Origin: Planctomycetota bacterium
GTDB lineage: Bacteria > Planctomycetota > Phycisphaerae > Phycisphaerales > UBA1924
Assembly: GCA_020831805.1 (NCBI GenBank)
Contig: JAFIFX010000004.1
Location: forward strand, 1 to 64,000
DNA length: 64,000 bases
Direction: 5' to 3'
In this document: piece after piece, positions 15,433 to 23,631 of the stretch
How positions within the stretch are numbered: position 1 is the stretch's first letter
Layout of the letters: each line of letters begins with the position of its first letter
Translations under genes and position numbers: made by a program
The notes under the pieces: generated by a model
Told to the model about the DNA's origin: nothing
Databases searched by the model: none
What the model saw: only the letters and a program-made list of their open reading frames with translations

Positions 15433-17172
15433 TCAGAGTTCGACCATCACCATGTCGGACTCGACGCGCTCGGGCCGCGGGGGCTGGCGGACGGCGGCGT
15501 CGAACACGCCGAGCGAATCGATCTCCGCGGCCATCTCGGCGCGGGTCTGGGCGTCGTCGAACAGCGGGCCGCGGGACTGGTTGACCACATCGGTCGAGCC
15601 GGGGACCTGGCCGGGCTGCTCGTCGACGATGACCGCGCCGAAGGCGGGCGGGTGCTCGCTGAGGCGTTCGCCACTGAGCAGGGCGAGCAGGTCGCGGGCG
15701 ATCTGGCCCTCGCTCTTGGCGGTGTGCTGGTGCGGGATGGCCTGGCGGAAGGCCTGGAGCAGGCCGTCGTGGTTCTCGTAGGTGCCGGCTTTTTCGGCGA
15801 AGGTGGCGCCGGGCAGCACCACGCGGGCGAGCGATTCGGCGTATCCCTCGTGGGCGGTGACCAGCACGGTCGGGACGCCCTTCATCGCGGCGAGGGTTTC
15901 CTCGGTGGCCCACTCGCTGGGGTAGTTGGCGCAGAGCAGGGCGGCCCCGACCTGGCGGGCGCGGCACTGGTCGAGGAAGGTGTCGAAATCGTCGCAGCCG
16001 CCCATGGCGTCGAGCACGCGCTTCACGCCGCGGGCGTTGGGCGCCTTCTCGGCGCGGACGATGAAGGGGCGTCCGGCGGCGGGGTTGGGGTATTCGACAT
16101 CCTCGCCGCGGCGGGGCACGGGGCCGATGGCGAAGCGGGCCGCCGGGTCGATCCGCCGGGCCGTCTTGGCCAGCAGGTAGGCCTCCTCGCAGGTCAGGAA
16201 AGGCGAGACGACCACGGCCAGCGGGCCGGAGCGCATGGTCTCGATCGCGTCGCGGTACGCCGAGGGCCACTCGCTCTCGACCAGCGACCCGTGCACGCGG
16301 CGCATCGGGGTCTTCAGGCGGTTCTCGGCGTGGACGAACTTCCACCCGTAGCGGACCTCGTCGGAGATCCACCAGGTGTTGACCTCCAAGTTCTCTCGCG
16401 GCTTGATGCGGTAGACCTTGCCCTGGTTGTGTTCGACCCAGATGTTGTCGCCCGAGCTGGTCAGCGGGTCGATGCCCGGGGTGGTCTTGAGGAACCAGAC
16501 ACGCTGGGCGAAGAGGAAGTCCTTGTCCAGCAGCGCGCCCACCGGGCAGACATCGATGACATTGGCGGACAGGTCGTTGTCCAGCGCGATGCCGGGGAAG
16601 ACATCGATCTGGGACCGGTTGCCGCGCCCGTCGATCATCAGCTCGCCCGTGGCGGTGACCTCCCGCACGAACCGCACGCAGCGGGTGCACATGATGCACC
16701 GGTCCGAGTAGATCAGCACATTGGGGCCAAGGTCCTTCTTGGGCTGCTTGACCTTCTGCTCCTGGAAGCGCGAGGCCGACCGCCCGTAGCGGTACGAGTA
16801 GTCCTGCAGGAAGCACTCCCCGGCCTGATCGCACACGGCGCAGTCCACGGGGTGGTTGATGAGCAGGTACTCCATGACGGCCTTCTGGTTGGCCACCGCC
16901 TTGGGGTTGTTGGCGTAGACGACCATGCCCTCGGACGCCTCGGTGGCGCAGGTCGGCAGCAGCTTGCCGCCCATCATCGGCTCGAGCTTGTTGTCGTTGC
17001 GGGGGTTGGGGGCGTGGATCTCGGCCAGGCAGATGCGGCACTGGGCCGGGACGGACAGCCCCGGGTGGTAGCAGTACTGGGGGATCTCGACGCCGTTGCG
17101 GTTGGCGATATCGATGATCCGCTCACCCTTGGTGAACTCGCAACGCACGCCGTTGATGCTGATCGTGGGCAT
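15433..17172 (-). CDS. nuoG: NADH-quinone oxidoreductase subunit G (short form)
   Basis: 579 residues of the iron-sulfur arm of complex I. The N-terminal ferredoxin-like domain has [2Fe-2S] ligands (C34 in YCYHPG, then QCRIC, and PTCAT). A His-Cys3 cluster follows (HPVDCAVCDQAGEC), then a [4Fe-4S] set (DRCIMCTRC with CPVGAL). The remaining part is a shortened molybdopterin-oxidoreductase-like domain. E. coli NuoG is about 908 residues, so this is a compact version. No other nuo genes are in the window. TACGAT lies 8 nt before the ATG and no Shine-Dalgarno is seen, consistent with a leaderless mRNA. Confidence 0.92.
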   Translation of the reverse strand: MPTISINGVRCEFTKGERIIDIANRNGVEIPQYCYHPGLSVPAQCRICLAEIHAPNPRNDNKLEPMMGGKLLPTCATEASEGMVVYANNPKAVANQKAVMEYLLINHPVDCAVCDQAGECFLQDYSYRYGRSASRFQEQKVKQPKKDLGPNVLIYSDRCIMCTRCVRFVREVTATGELMIDGRGNRSQIDVFPGIALDNDLSANVIDVCPVGALLDKDFLFAQRVWFLKTTPGIDPLTSSGDNIWVEHNQGKVYRIKPRENLEVNTWWISDEVRYGWKFVHAENRLKTPMRRVHGSLVESEWPSAYRDAIETMRSGPLAVVVSPFLTCEEAYLLAKTARRIDPAARFAIGPVPRRGEDVEYPNPAAGRPFIVRAEKAPNARGVKRVLDAMGGCDDFDTFLDQCRARQVGAALLCANYPSEWATEETLAAMKGVPTVLVTAHEGYAESLARVVLPGATFAEKAGTYENHDGLLQAFRQAIPHQHTAKSEGQIARDLLALLSGERLSEHPPAFGAVIVDEQPGQVPGSTDVVNQSRGPLFDDAQTRAEMAAEIDSLGVFDAAVRQPPRPERVESDMVMVEL

Positions 17173-17282
17173 AGAACCCGATCGTAGGCCCTCGCCGCGG
17201 GTTTCTTGGGCGTCAGCCGCCTCCTCGCAGCACCGGGCTTCCCCCCCGCCCCGCCCGGATCAGCCCCCGATCAGCCCCGACA

Positions 17283-18128
17283 TCAGCCCCCGTCGCCGGG
17301 CGGCGTGTCCGTGCGCTCGGGCACGGGATCGGGCGTCGTTTCCGGCCGGGCGTTCGCCGGGGCGTCCCCCTCCTCCCCCTCCCTTCGCTCCTCCCGCTCC
17401 CGCCGGGCGGCCTGCTCGCGCTGCTCGCGGAGTTCGGACTCCAGCTCCTCCTCCGCGCGCTGGAGCACCACCGACGCGTCGAGGTACACCCGGTGTTCCC
17501 GGATCGCCTCCAGGTCGGGGTCCACGCGCCACCACCCCGCGTCGCCGCCGTAGCCCGCGCCCACGGCCAGGGCGAACTGCTCGGCCGCCCGGTCGATCTC
17601 GCCGCCCATCGCCAGGTAGCAGGCCATGTTGTACAGGCGCAGCGCCTCGTCCACCACGCCGACCGAGGCCGGCTCGTACAGCCCGGCCGCCTCGAGGAAC
17701 CGCTCCCGCGACGCGGGCCGGTCGCCCTGGACGAACCGCGCCCAGCCGAGCTGGTAGGCCAACGCCGCGCCCGCCAGCGGGTTGTCCGGGGTGGGCGCCT
17801 GCGCCGCCATCTGCTCGATCCGCTCGCCGGTGGCCCGCGCCTCGTTGATGTGGCCGGCCACATACTGGGCCTGGGTCTTCCACAGCCAGGCCGCGGGATC
17901 CTCGGGGAACAACTCGACGGTCTGGTTGCCGATGCTCAGCGCGGCCATGGTCCGCCCGTCGGCGAGCGCCCGACGGATCCGGGCGGCCTGGCGGTCCACG
18001 GTGGTGTCCCGCGTCACGGCCGTCATGCCCAGGCGGGGCACATCCACGGGCGCGAAGATCAGCACGCCCGCGAAACTGGTCGCCGCCAGAATCCCCGACC
18101 ACACCACCACCCGAGCCGTCGAACCCAT
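17283..18128 (-). CDS. Membrane-anchored TPR-like hypothetical protein
   Basis: 281 residues. The start at 18128 is chosen because GGAAAGGAG lies just upstream. One N-terminal transmembrane helix (VVVWSGILAATSFAGVLIF) anchors it. The central region has helical TPR-like repeats (for example LAYQLGWARFVQGDRPASRERFLEAA and a later RLYNMACYLAMGG). The C-terminus is a charged Glu/Arg coiled coil followed by a Pro/Thr/Asp tail. No specific function is recognisable; a scaffold role is possible. It is divergent from hisS with 117 bp between. Confidence 0.7.
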   Translation of the reverse strand: MGSTARVVVWSGILAATSFAGVLIFAPVDVPRLGMTAVTRDTTVDRQAARIRRALADGRTMAALSIGNQTVELFPEDPAAWLWKTQAQYVAGHINEARATGERIEQMAAQAPTPDNPLAGAALAYQLGWARFVQGDRPASRERFLEAAGLYEPASVGVVDEALRLYNMACYLAMGGEIDRAAEQFALAVGAGYGGDAGWWRVDPDLEAIREHRVYLDASVVLQRAEEELESELREQREQAARREREERREGEEGDAPANARPETTPDPVPERTDTPPGDGG

Positions 18129-18245
18129 CGGACGCTCCTTTCCGCCGCCGGTGCCGCCCCGCCCCCCCGGACCTCCGCGAACACCCCACCCGATCCGTCG
18201 CGGCAGGCCCCCCGGTTCGGCCCCAAGCCTGAATACCCTACCCCC

Positions 18246-19784
18246 ATGCCCCCCCCCGCGAAGCAAGGCGTCTCAAAGATCCAATCCCCCAAGGGAACCC
18301 GCGATCTCTACCCCGAGGACGCCCTGAAGCGCCGCTACCTCGAGCAGTCCTGGCGCGACGCGTCGATCCGCTGCGGATTCGAGGAGATCCACGGCCCGAC
18401 CTTCGAGACGACCGACCTCTACGCCGTCAAGAGCGGCGAGGGCATCCTGGGCGAGTTGTTCCAGGCCTACTCCGGCAAGGCCCCCGAGGAGGTCGAGCAG
18501 GTCAAAGCCACCGGGCGGGCCCCCTACGCCATGCGCCCCGAGTTCACGCCGACGCTGGCCCGGATGTTCGCGGCCAAGGCGGGCAGCCTGCCGCGCCCGT
18601 GCAAGTGGTTCACGGGCGGGCCGTACTTCCGCGCGGAGCGGCCGCAGCGGGGGCGGCTGCGGGAGTTTTTGCAGTGGAATCTCGATGTAATCGGAGATGA
18701 CGGTACAGCTAGCAGCCGCGCCCGCTCAGATGCAGAAGTCATCACGACATGCTTAACACTAATGAAAGACATCGGGCTCACTCCAAGTGATTGCGTTATA
18801 CGCCAAAGTAGTCGGTCGGTGGTAAACGGTATACTGGAGTGGCTCGGCGTTGCACCAGTCTTAGTGGACGAGGTACTTCAGCTGCTAGATCGAAGAGCCA
18901 AAATGGCGCCACAAGCGTTTCAAGAACGCGCAGAAAATTTGGGTTTGCCAAGAGACTTTTCTATGAAGCTCGATGCTGCAATGACAAATGTGGAAGAGGT
19001 CTACTCTCCCGAAGCCAGTACCAAGCAATTAACACACTACTTGGCAGGCTTGCGTGATATTCATGGTGTGCTAGATATTCTCTGTGATGAGAAATGGGAA
19101 AATGGTTGGTGGAAACCAGACTACTCCATCGTCCGCGGCCTCGCCTACTACACCGGCACCGTCTTCGAGGTTCTCGCCGACGGCGAGCGGGCCGTGGCCG
19201 GGGGCGGGCGGTACGACAAGCTGATCGAACTCATGGGCGGGCCGCCGACGCCCGCCGTGGGCTTCGCCATGGGCGATGTCGTCGTCTCGCTGCTGCTCGA
19301 GGACAAGGGCCTCATGCCGCAGGGCCCCGAACTGATGGAGGCCGTCTCCCGCCGCCCCGCGTCGGTCCGGCCGGAGGTGTTCGTGGTCGGCGCCGACGAT
19401 GAGCAGTCCGACGCGCTGGTCCGGCGGCTGAGTGCGGACCTGCGCCGCGGCGTGGAGGCCAAGGCCTACCACGACGCCGGCGAGCGCAAGCCCTGGATCG
19501 CGGCCCGCTACGACCCCGGCTCCGGCGGCGTGCGCCCCATGCACGCCCGCGTGTCCTACAAGAGCACCCGCAACCTCAAGAAACTCCTCGCCGACGGCGA
19601 GAAGCAGTTCGCCCGCCTGGCCGCCATCGTTCACGGGCCGGACCGCGTCCAGCTCAAGGATTTCGACCGGCGCGCGGACCTGACCCCCAAGGACGCGGGG
19701 CTGTCCGACACGCACGCCGAGTTCAGCGTGGACCCGGCCAGCCCGGTCTATGTGGGCCGCGCGGCCGAGCGCCTCCTGGGGTGA
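18246..19784 (+). CDS. hisS: Histidyl-tRNA synthetase (mosaic gene)
   Basis: 512 residues of a class II aminoacyl-tRNA synthetase. Motif 1 region is KGTRDLYPEDALKR, motif 2 is FRAERPQRGRLREF, the histidine A motif is RGLAYYTGTVFE, and motif 3 is GGGRYDKL with GFAMGD. The C-terminal domain is the anticodon-binding fold. The reading frame is intact. However, codons between motif 2 and the HisA motif (18661-19125) drop to about 48% GC with AT-rich synonymous choices, while the flanks are above 70%. This suggests allele replacement of the insertion-domain region by recombination. TACCCT ends 6 nt before the ATG, suggesting a leaderless mRNA. Confidence 0.95.
   Translation: MPPPAKQGVSKIQSPKGTRDLYPEDALKRRYLEQSWRDASIRCGFEEIHGPTFETTDLYAVKSGEGILGELFQAYSGKAPEEVEQVKATGRAPYAMRPEFTPTLARMFAAKAGSLPRPCKWFTGGPYFRAERPQRGRLREFLQWNLDVIGDDGTASSRARSDAEVITTCLTLMKDIGLTPSDCVIRQSSRSVVNGILEWLGVAPVLVDEVLQLLDRRAKMAPQAFQERAENLGLPRDFSMKLDAAMTNVEEVYSPEASTKQLTHYLAGLRDIHGVLDILCDEKWENGWWKPDYSIVRGLAYYTGTVFEVLADGERAVAGGGRYDKLIELMGGPPTPAVGFAMGDVVVSLLLEDKGLMPQGPELMEAVSRRPASVRPEVFVVGADDEQSDALVRRLSADLRRGVEAKAYHDAGERKPWIAARYDPGSGGVRPMHARVSYKSTRNLKKLLADGEKQFARLAAIVHGPDRVQLKDFDRRADLTPKDAGLSDTHAEFSVDPASPVYVGRAAERLLG
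18661..19125 (+). other. Low-GC recombinant-looking segment inside hisS
   Basis: Counting by hand, 18661-19120 contains 223 G+C of 460 (48%), while the 60 bases before it have 47 of 60. Third codon positions are no longer G/C-dominated (TTA, AAT, GTA, CTA, AAA codons appear). Both edges fall in conserved motifs (motif 2 and the HisA motif), where homologous recombination with a diverged hisS would be easiest. Confidence 0.85.
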
Positions 19785-19829
19785 TCCGCTCGGGCCCGGC
19801 CCGGGACCTCGATCCCTACGATCCCGCCG

Positions 19830-20951
19830 ATGTCGATCCTCGACCGCTACATCGCCCGGCAGTTCCTGGTCAACACGCTGGCGTTGTTCGTGATCCTCTG
19901 CGGCTTCGTGGTGGTGATCGATGTCATCATGAACATGGACCGGTTCCTCCGCCTGGCCGAGCGGGTCGGCGGGACCGAGGATGACCCGGCCACGGGCCTG
20001 CGCCGGGTGCTGGTGGCGGCGATGCTGATCGCGGACCTGTGGTGGCCCAAGCTGCTCCAGCTCTACAACTTCCTGCTGGGGATGGTGCTGGTGGCGGCGA
20101 TGGGCTTCACCGGGGCGCAGCTCACGCGCCAGCGGGAGTTCATCGCGATGATGGCCGCGGGCATCAGCCTGCAGCGCGTGATGCGCCCGATGCTGGTGGT
20201 GGCGGTGGTCCTGACCGGGCTGCAGATGCTCAACCAGGAGCTGGTGATCCCCCGGATCGCCCCGCTGCTGGTGCGTGACCACAACGACGCGGGCCGGCAC
20301 AGCCTGGGCGTGAGCGCCGTCGCCCTGACCGACGACGGGCAGGGGCGGCTGTTCCGCGCCCGGGCCTTCGACGCCGACACCGGCGAGGTCGAGGGCGTGT
20401 TCATCATGGAGCGCGACGACCAGCAGCGGGCCGTGCGCGCGATCCGGGCCGACCGGGGGGTCTACCGCGCCGGGGGGTGGGACCTGGAGAACGGCTTCGC
20501 CGAGCCGCGGGGACGCTCGCCCGCGGGCGGGCCGACGCCGGTCGACCGCGTGGAGTCCTCGTTGGACCCCGACCGGCTGCGGATGCAGCGGTTCGAGTCC
20601 TACAAGCACGCCCTAAGCTTCCGCCAGGTCGGGCAGATGCTCGCCCGGGACACCCTGGCCGACACGGCCCAGCGCGAGACGCTCCAGCGCATCCGCTGGG
20701 GCCGGTTCGCGATGATGATCTCGGGCCTGCTGGCGCTGGTCATCGCCATGCCCTTCTACATCCAGCGCGTGCCCACGAACATGGTCGTCCAGTCGCTCAA
20801 GTGCGCCCCGATCGCGATCGCGGCCCTGATCGGGGGCATCCTCGGTGCGTCGGCCGCCATCCCCGGCATCCCCGCGGCCCTGGGGGTGTTCCTGCCGGTC
20901 ATGATCCTCTCCGTGGTCGCGGTGGCCCAGATCAGCGGGCTGAAGACCTGA
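19830..20951 (+). CDS. LptF/LptG-family permease (lipopolysaccharide export)
   Basis: 373 residues with the YjgP/YjgQ signature. The N-terminal ILDRYIARQFLVNTLALF is followed by three N-terminal and three C-terminal transmembrane helices flanking a periplasmic beta-jellyroll region of about 150 residues. LptF and LptG pair with the LptB ATPase to extract LPS from the inner membrane and pass it to LptC/LptA. Which of the two this is cannot be decided from one copy. It starts 45 bp after hisS. TACGAT lies 7 nt before the ATG, so it may also have its own leaderless transcript. Confidence 0.85.
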   Translation: MSILDRYIARQFLVNTLALFVILCGFVVVIDVIMNMDRFLRLAERVGGTEDDPATGLRRVLVAAMLIADLWWPKLLQLYNFLLGMVLVAAMGFTGAQLTRQREFIAMMAAGISLQRVMRPMLVVAVVLTGLQMLNQELVIPRIAPLLVRDHNDAGRHSLGVSAVALTDDGQGRLFRARAFDADTGEVEGVFIMERDDQQRAVRAIRADRGVYRAGGWDLENGFAEPRGRSPAGGPTPVDRVESSLDPDRLRMQRFESYKHALSFRQVGQMLARDTLADTAQRETLQRIRWGRFAMMISGLLALVIAMPFYIQRVPTNMVVQSLKCAPIAIAALIGGILGASAAIPGIPAALGVFLPVMILSVVAVAQISGLKT

Positions 20952-21179
20952 CCGTCCGATGCCGGGGGGGGGCGGGGGGCGGGGGGCGTCCCGCTTGCCC
21001 GAAACCCGCCGCGGCAGGCGTCTGGCGATCCGAATGTCAACATTTGTGCGCTGTTTTCGTGATCTCGGGCCGGTGCGCTTGCCAACACGCCCCCGGGTAC
21101 GCCACAATGCAGCGTCCGACCCCGAAACCACGGGCCGCGCCCCCACCCTCCCGCGCCGGCCCGACCACGAGGTAAGCCC

Positions 21180-22472
21180 ATGGCGTCCGTCGTCTTTTAT
21201 TTCGAGGTCCACCAGCCTCACCGGCTCAAGCCCTACTCGGTGTTCCACACGGACCCGTTCTACTTCGACGAGGACAAGAACGGCCAGATCTGCCGCAAGG
21301 TCGCCGAGAAGTGCTACCGCCCGGCCACCAAGCTCATCCTCGACCTGGTGCGCCGGCACGAGGGCAACTTCCGCGTGTCCTACGCCGTGACCGGGACCGT
21401 CATCGACCAGTGGAAGAAGTTCACGCCCGATGTGATCGACCTGTTCGCCGAGCTGGCCGAGACGGGCTGCTGCGAGTTCATCGGCGAGACGGACTACCAC
21501 TCGCTCTCGTTCATCTACTCCAAGGAGGAGTTCGTCGAGCAGATCGACGCCCACTCCAAGCGCATCGAGGACCTCTTCGGCCGGCGTCCCAAGGTCTTCC
21601 GCAACACCGAGCTGATCTACTCCAACGAGCTGGCCCGCTTCGTCGCGGGCCTGAAAAACCCCGACGGCTCCCCCCGCTTCCTGGGGGCGATCTGCGAGGG
21701 CGTGGACCGGCACCTGGGCTTCCGCAGCCCCAACTACCTCTACGCCCCGCCCGGGGAGGACGGCTCGCCCCTGCTCCGGCCCGATGGGTCGCCCTTCGGG
21801 CTGCTGCTCAAGAACTACCGGCTGTCCGACGACATCGCCTTCCGCTTCTCGAACAAGGGCTGGGGCGAGTGGCCGCTGACCACCGAGAAGTTCGCCAAGT
21901 GGGTCCACCAGATCAACGGCGACGGGTACCTGTGCAACCTGTTCATGGACTACGAGACCTTCGGCGAGCACCAGTGGTCCGAGACGGGGATCTTCGACTT
22001 CCTCAAGCACCTGCCGCAGGCGGTGTTCGATGTGGCCAAGAAGCACGACGGGACCACGGAGAACCACTTCATCACGCCGAGCATGGCGCTCGAACAGTTC
22101 GAGCCGGTGGGGGTGTATGATGTGCCCGAGTTCATCTCGTGGGCGGACACCGAGCGCGACCTGACCGCCTGGCGCGGCAACGCGATGCAGTGGAACGCCC
22201 TGGAAGAGACCTACCGCGTCGAGCGCGCCCTCAAGGACCGCCTGACCGAGATCAAGACCTCGACCGACTCGGACCGCAAGAAGAACGCCGCGTACATCCT
22301 CGAGGACTGGCGCAAGCTGACCACCAGCGACCACTTCTACTACATGTGCACCAAGTACTGGGCCGACGGCGATGTCCACAAGTACTTCAGCCCGTACGAC
22401 TCGCCCTACGACGGGTACATCAACTTCATGAATGTGCTCGACAATGTGCGAGCCCGCCTCACGCAGCTCTAA
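21180..22472 (+). CDS. Glycoside hydrolase family 57 protein (alpha-amylase-like)
   Basis: 430 residues of a GH57 (beta/alpha)7-barrel. It begins with the family signature FEVHQPHRLK. The predicted nucleophile is in VFRNTELIYSN and the predicted acid in FMDYETFGEH. The family hydrolyses or rearranges alpha-1,4-glucans (alpha-amylase, amylopullulanase, 4-alpha-glucanotransferase). There is no signal peptide, so it probably acts on intracellular glycogen or maltodextrin. GAGGTAA precedes the ATG. It converges with the acyltransferase gene, with 15 bp between stops. Confidence 0.9.
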   Translation: MASVVFYFEVHQPHRLKPYSVFHTDPFYFDEDKNGQICRKVAEKCYRPATKLILDLVRRHEGNFRVSYAVTGTVIDQWKKFTPDVIDLFAELAETGCCEFIGETDYHSLSFIYSKEEFVEQIDAHSKRIEDLFGRRPKVFRNTELIYSNELARFVAGLKNPDGSPRFLGAICEGVDRHLGFRSPNYLYAPPGEDGSPLLRPDGSPFGLLLKNYRLSDDIAFRFSNKGWGEWPLTTEKFAKWVHQINGDGYLCNLFMDYETFGEHQWSETGIFDFLKHLPQAVFDVAKKHDGTTENHFITPSMALEQFEPVGVYDVPEFISWADTERDLTAWRGNAMQWNALEETYRVERALKDRLTEIKTSTDSDRKKNAAYILEDWRKLTTSDHFYYMCTKYWADGDVHKYFSPYDSPYDGYINFMNVLDNVRARLTQL

Positions 22473-22487
22473 ACCCGCCACGCGCCC

Positions 22488-23120
22488 TCACACCCCCACG
22501 CCGACGCTCCGCGCGGGGACCCCCACCACCGTCGCCCCGTCGGGCACATTCCGCGTCACCACCGCCCCCGCGCCGACGACGCACCGCTCGCCCACACCCA
22601 CGCCGGGCAGCACCGCCGCCTGGATGCCGATCAGCGTCCCCGCCCCGACCGAGGCCCCCCCGCCCAGCACCGACCCCGGCGCGAGGTGGGCGTTGGCCCC
22701 GACCATGCAGTCGTGCTCGACCACGGTCCGGGTGTTGACGATCGCGTGGTCGCCGATGTCCGCCGCCCGGTTGACCACCGCCCCGGGCATCACGACGACC
22801 CCGTCGCCCAGCCGAGCCGCCGGGCTGACCACCGCCGACGGATGGACCACCGGCCCCGACGCCAGCCCGGCATCGAGCAACCCAAGCACCCGCGCCCGGG
22901 CCGCCAGATCCCCGATCGCGATCAGGTACCCCGCCCCGTCCGGGATAACGAACGAATCCGTGCGGCCGAGCCAGCCCACCCCGTCCGGCGCGCGGGCCAG
23001 CGGGCAGTCCGGATCGTCATCGACCACCCCCACCACCGGCACGCCGGCGGCGCGGCAGACCTCCAGCACCACCCCGGCGTGGCCCCCGCCCCCGATCAGG
23101 ATCACCGGCATGCGGCTCAT
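22488..23120 (-). CDS. NeuD/PglD-type sugar O- or N-acyltransferase
   Basis: 210 residues. The N-terminus is a PglD-type nucleotide-sugar binding segment (PVILIGGGGHAGVVLEV). The second half is a left-handed beta-helix of hexapeptide repeats (VVHPSAVVSPAARLGDGV, IGDHAIVNTRTVVEHD). The catalytic His is probably in VEHD. Family members acetylate sialic acid or bacillosamine-type sugars for surface glycans. GGAAGG lies close before the ATG at 23120. About 60 bp upstream ends a candidate RNA gene with its own terminator, so the gene is probably transcribed separately or by readthrough. Confidence 0.82.
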   Translation of the reverse strand: MSRMPVILIGGGGHAGVVLEVCRAAGVPVVGVVDDDPDCPLARAPDGVGWLGRTDSFVIPDGAGYLIAIGDLAARARVLGLLDAGLASGPVVHPSAVVSPAARLGDGVVVMPGAVVNRAADIGDHAIVNTRTVVEHDCMVGANAHLAPGSVLGGGASVGAGTLIGIQAAVLPGVGVGERCVVGAGAVVTRNVPDGATVVGVPARSVGVGV

Positions 23121-23179
23121 GGTCCTTCCATCGGCCATCGCGGTCCGGCCCGGGGCGAAAATCGGATCCAATCCGGGCC

Positions 23180-23215
23180 AAAAAGAGAAGAGCCGACCCA
23201 GGATCAGGTCGGCTC
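23180..23215 (-). terminator. Intrinsic terminator of the candidate RNA
   Basis: On the minus strand GAGCCGACC (23215-23207) and GGTCGGCTC (23198-23190) form a perfect 9-bp stem with an 8-nt loop, followed by TTCTCTTTTT. It is oriented to end a minus-strand transcript coming from about 23510. Confidence 0.85.
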
Positions 23216-23510
23216 TCCTGCCAATCGACGCCGGGCTGTATGCGCAGCCCGACGCCGGGTGGGTAGGTATCTGGAAGCGGACCGCTTGCTCGGTGCCCGC
23301 GTTTGGCGGCTGCATCGGCCGCCGATCACGGAGCATGCTCCTCCTCAGACCCACCTGGTGCGTGGGCCCGTCTCCAGATACCGCCCTGCCGCGCACGGGG
23401 CGTGCGGGACGGCGCGGCCGCATGGGCCGCCTTGCGGTGAGCCGGGGGACTCTCCTCCAAACCCGTCACCGAACCGTTCCGACGCCAAACCACCCGTGCG
23501 GGCCATTGGC
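23181..23510 (-). ncRNA. Candidate structured non-coding RNA (unidentified)
   Basis: A gene-free stretch of about 500 bp on the minus strand between the acyltransferase and mqnA. TACATT (23523-23518) lies 7 nt before 23510. The RNA from there starts GCCAAU, which pairs with AUUGGC at 23225-23220, closing a core of about 290 nt. Inside is a 10-bp helix (GGUAUCUGGA 23382-23373 with UCCAGAUACC 23275-23266) that encloses several hairpins. An intrinsic terminator follows the core. No coding frame fits: the acyltransferase start and ribosome-binding site lie downstream of the terminator. It matches no RNA family I could recognise; RNase P was considered and rejected. Confidence 0.55.
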
Positions 23511-23631
23511 TTGCTTTAATGTACGGATAAACGGACACTCGGCCAGCGAATCGCCCGGTTCGCCCGCACAATTCCGTCAATCGCGCCAAACCGAACCCCG
23601 CTCCACCCCCCACCCCAACCCGGACACCGAC

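Noticed and set aside
23181-23510. RNase P RNA (rnpB) on the minus strand
   Set aside because: Three short strings resemble conserved regions I, IV and V in the right order, but the near-invariant GGUGCGGUAAGAGCGCACC block and the ACAGAA of region V are absent, and the core is about 290 nt.
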